Shown one piece after another: positions 61,718-64,000 of a DNA stretch of 64,000 nt. A model generated the notes under the pieces. It was given only the letters and a program-made list of their open reading frames with translations, searched no databases and was not told the origin of the DNA. Made by a program: the position numbers and the translations under genes. Position 1 is the first letter of the stretch, and each line of letters opens with the position of its first letter. This stretch comes from an uncultured Bacteroidia bacterium (GTDB taxonomy: Bacteria > Bacteroidota > Bacteroidia > Bacteroidales > UBA932). The stretch spans positions 62,001 through 126,000 of the forward strand of contig CACZMF010000004.1 in assembly GCA_902782225.1 (NCBI GenBank), in the 5' to 3' direction.

Positions 61718-62895
61718 ATCTTGTCGTATTCTATCGATGCCCAGATGAGGGGTCCGATGCCCTTGGGGTCGTTCGCGCGTATGCGCTCGTGTATGTAATA
61801 TTCATATGTGCCGCTGCGCATTTCCTTGCCGCCGAGGCCGGCCACCTCGCAGCACTGGTTGAGGTTCACAAGGCCGTTCGCACCCACGGTGACGAAGGTC
61901 CTGAGAAGCCTGCGGTAGCGGTCTCTCGCGGATTTGACGCTGTAGTCCTTGATCCAGCCGCTCCGGGTGCCTTTCAGGAGCACGTAGGTGAACATTGCGC
62001 TGGCGCTGGCCTCGAGGTAGTTGCCTTCCGCTCCCGGACGGTCGAGGACCTGGTACCACATGCGGCTTTCCGGATCGGCGAATTCACGCACCGTCTGCAT
62101 AAGACGGGAGAGCATGTCTATGAGCTTCTGCTGCATTTCTCCTTCAGGTATCCAGGGTATGACGTCGGCAAGGGCCATCGCATACCAGCCGCAGGCGCGG
62201 CCCCAGGCGTGCTCGGACTGGCCGGTCGCAGGGTCGCACCAGAACATCTTGTGCGAGGAATCCCAGGCGTGGCGCAGCAGCTTTGTGCCGGGGTCGTAGC
62301 AATTGTCCCAGGCAAGGGTGAACTGCTTCACGATATCCTGGTAGTTGGCCTGCTTGAGAGAGTCGGGGACGAAGCGGGCGGTGTATTCGGCGTAGAAGGG
62401 CTCCACCATATAGAGGCCGTCGAGCCACATCTGGTCCGGATATATCTTTTTGTGCCAGAAGCCGCCCTCGGGCGTGCGGGGCATTTCCTGTATCTGCCCG
62501 TAGAGATTGTCCATCGCGAGCCTGTATTTCTCCTTGCCTGTGGACTCGTAGAGCTGGAAGAGCGTCTTCCCGGGGCAGATGTGGTCGGAGGAGTAGTTGG
62601 ATTTCTTGTATTTGCCTCCGATGCTGCCAGTCGAGTCGATGACGGCGTCGTACCAGGCGTCGACGTAGCTTATGACAGATTCTTCGCTTCGCTCAGAATG
62701 ACAGGCGGCATCCAGCATTGCCTTGAGCTCGAGGCCTGTGGTGTAGTTCCATTTAAGGCGGCCTTCCTGGCCGTCGATGTATGATGCCTCGGGGCAGCGG
62801 ACCATTTCGGAACGGACGACGTCCCGGTACAGCTGAGCCTTGGCTGTGCAGGCAGTCAAGGCTAAGGCGCAGAGTATGAGATGCAGGGGCTTCAT
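61714..62895 (-). CDS. GH105 unsaturated rhamnogalacturonyl/galacturonyl hydrolase
   Basis: The enzyme removes the 4,5-unsaturated uronate from lyase products. The 393-residue protein has a short signal (LILCALALTACTAKAQ), an (alpha/alpha)6-barrel with YPDQMWLDGLYMVEPFYAEY (catalytic Asp region) and EHAWGRACGWYAMALADVIP, and GSGTYEY-like residues near the end. At residues 64-73 the peptide HSERSEES is encoded by a short palindromic repeat (element E), which lengthens the loop between LDAAC and VISYVDAWYD without breaking the frame. It overlaps both neighbours by 4 bases. Confidence 0.92.
   Translation of the reverse strand: MKPLHLILCALALTACTAKAQLYRDVVRSEMVRCPEASYIDGQEGRLKWNYTTGLELKAMLDAACHSERSEESVISYVDAWYDAVIDSTGSIGGKYKKSNYSSDHICPGKTLFQLYESTGKEKYRLAMDNLYGQIQEMPRTPEGGFWHKKIYPDQMWLDGLYMVEPFYAEYTARFVPDSLKQANYQDIVKQFTLAWDNCYDPGTKLLRHAWDSSHKMFWCDPATGQSEHAWGRACGWYAMALADVIPWIPEGEMQQKLIDMLSRLMQTVREFADPESRMWYQVLDRPGAEGNYLEASASAMFTYVLLKGTRSGWIKDYSVKSARDRYRRLLRTFVTVGANGLVNLNQCCEVAGLGGKEMRSGTYEYYIHERIRANDPKGIGPLIWASIEYDKI
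62672..62704. repeat. Short palindromic element E inside GH105
   Basis: ATTCT/AGAAT arms around TCGCTTCGCTC, flanked by 7-base direct repeats ATGACAG (62672-62678 and 62698-62704). The sequence belongs to a widely seen family that is translated as HSERSEES when inserted in genes. Confidence 0.7.
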
Positions 62896-64000
62896 CTGTT
62901 GTCGTAGGGGTTCCAGACGATTCCGTCTTCCTTTTGGTACATCACTTTGTCGAAGGAGAATTCAGCCGCCTTGCGGGCATTCAGTTTCTTCGCCCACTTG
63001 ACCCTGGGCCCGGCGGCTCCGGGGCCGTAGTTGTCGTATTCGGCATACCAGGAATTCTTCTTGGTGTCGGGCTTGCCTTCCTTCTCCCAGTCGTGCCAGC
63101 CCTCCGGGACAATGTGGGGGCCGAGCTCGCAGTGGATGAACACCGTCTTTGCGTAGGCGCCCCAGGGGCGGCCCAGGTAGACTTTGTCAACGCCGGGGGC
63201 GGCGGTGAGCCTGCAGTCCTTGAAGACGTAGCCGTACTTCTGGCCCTGAAGGGTGGATGCGGCCGTGACGTAACTGTTTTTCTTGCTGTGGATCAGGCAG
63301 TTTTCGAAGTAGGCGATGCTGGGCCCGAAGATGAAATCGGTGGTGCCTTCGATGTAGCAGTCCAGGAAGTAGTTGCGCTTTATGCCGCCTTCCTTTCCGT
63401 AGCGGCCGTAGGTGTAGAGGGTGTCCTGGTTGCCAAGGAAGCGGCAGCCCCTGAAGAAGAGGAAGTCGCCGTCCGTGAATACGGCCACGGCCTGGGCGAT
63501 GTCCTTGCCCTCGCCGGCGGAATTCTCGAAGGTCAGGTTCTCGAAGGTGATGTAGCTGGCGTGGATGTAGATGGTGGCGCTTCCGGAGGTGCCGACAGCG
63601 AAATCGCGGCCGGGCCAGAGCTGCTTTGCGTACTTGTCGAAAGTGATTATGGTGTTTTCTGCATCCTCGCCCTTGATGTGGAGGCGGAACTTGGTGTGGG
63701 GGATGCTGACCATTTCCTTGTAGATGCCCTTGCGGATGAGGATGGTGGTGATTTCCTTGTGGCTGTAGTCGGGGCAGGCGTCGATTGCTTCCTGCACGGT
63801 CAAGTAGTCGCCGTGGCCGTCGGCGGACACCACGATGTCGTAGCGGGTGAGGTGCGAGGCGATTTCGGGAAGCTGCTCCCGGATGAGCCCGCAGATGATT
63901 TCAGTGACCTTGCGGGCGCCGGAAGCCACTGTGTGGGTGTTGTCGGTCTTCCCGTCTGGGGCGTAGGCGTAGCGGCCGGGGGCAAGGTGCATGAAGTACG
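62892..64000 (-). CDS. CE12-CE8 bifunctional pectin esterase, 5' end cut by window edge
   Basis: The frame is open to the window end (codons TAC TTC before the ATG at 63992), so the protein starts outside. The first visible 45 residues end an SGNH rhamnogalacturonan acetylesterase (CE12): block V reads DGKTDNTHTVASGARKV with the Asp-x-x-His pair. From about residue 52 a full CE8 pectin methylesterase follows (VVSADGHGDYLTVQEAI, FLGNQDTLYTYGR, CYIEGTTDFIFGPS and VYLGRPWGAYA), with both catalytic Asp residues. The enzyme would remove acetyl and methyl esters together. It overlaps GH105 by 4 bases and is the first visible gene of the operon. Confidence 0.9.
   Translation of the reverse strand, partial: YFMHLAPGRYAYAPDGKTDNTHTVASGARKVTEIICGLIREQLPEIASHLTRYDIVVSADGHGDYLTVQEAIDACPDYSHKEITTILIRKGIYKEMVSIPHTKFRLHIKGEDAENTIITFDKYAKQLWPGRDFAVGTSGSATIYIHASYITFENLTFENSAGEGKDIAQAVAVFTDGDFLFFRGCRFLGNQDTLYTYGRYGKEGGIKRNYFLDCYIEGTTDFIFGPSIAYFENCLIHSKKNSYVTAASTLQGQKYGYVFKDCRLTAAPGVDKVYLGRPWGAYAKTVFIHCELGPHIVPEGWHDWEKEGKPDTKKNSWYAEYDNYGPGAAGPRVKWAKKLNARKAAEFSFDKVMYQKEDGIVWNPYDNR

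Overview
The window comes from a GC-rich Bacteroidales-type bacterium (Bacteroidota). The evidence is a SusC/SusD pair, lipoprotein signals and signal peptides ending in ..SAQ, Mfa/FimA-type fimbrial genes, a tRNA without encoded CCA, and many promoters fitting the Bacteroidota consensus (TTG, 18-20 bases, TAnnTTTG). The bias toward G/C at third codon positions makes long antisense shadow frames common. Genus cannot be fixed from sequence alone; an uncultured gut lineage such as the Cryptobacteroides group is a guess.

Layout. 1-3.2 kb: 3' part of a BACON-domain surface protein, a TMEM43-family membrane protein and tRNA-Gly(CCC). 3.2-8.0 kb: surface-glycan genes (a flippase fused to a TupA-like ATP-grasp domain, a DUF616/TOD1-type glycosyltransferase, two family-2 glycosyltransferases). 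8.1-12.8 kb: secA, bactofilin, a zinc-ribbon protein, ssb. 12.8-17.3 kb: a three-gene fimbrial (Mfa/FimA-type) operon. 17.2-25.8 kb: a ureohydrolase, an unknown conserved gene, then lplA-gcvT-gcvH-gcvPA-gcvPB (ligase plus glycine cleavage enzymes), a periplasmic phosphoesterase and an SDR. 25.9 kb: a candidate small RNA. 26.1-32.6 kb: a histidine-degradation operon ftcD-hutU-hutH-hutI. 32.7-34.6 kb: a YitT-family protein and a lipoprotein.

34.6-64 kb is one large pectin/galacturonan utilisation locus. Extracytoplasmic steps: CE12-CE8 and CE8 esterases, two PL1-type pectate lyases, a GH105 unsaturated uronyl hydrolase and SusC/SusD uptake. Saturated galacturonate goes through an ExuT-like MFS carrier, UxaC, UxaB and UxaA to KDG. 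Unsaturated uronate goes through KduI, which here carries a signal peptide, an orphan galactitol-EIIC-like permease and a KduD-like SDR, also to KDG. KdgK and Eda finish both routes to pyruvate and glyceraldehyde-3-phosphate.

The most unusual layer is a set of palindromic insertion-like elements. One inside gcvPB and one between the kduD-like gene and the EIIC gene share a multi-hairpin core but have unrelated, near-perfect inverted-repeat arms. Further palindromic inserts lie in frame inside hutI, uxaA and the GH105 gene. Other points of interest are the small RNA with three hairpins, several promoters whose -7 box lies only 6-8 bases before the start codon (possible leaderless messages), two frameshifts at the end of the DUF4957-type lipoprotein gene, and a fossil domain end beside a 46-residue microprotein gene.
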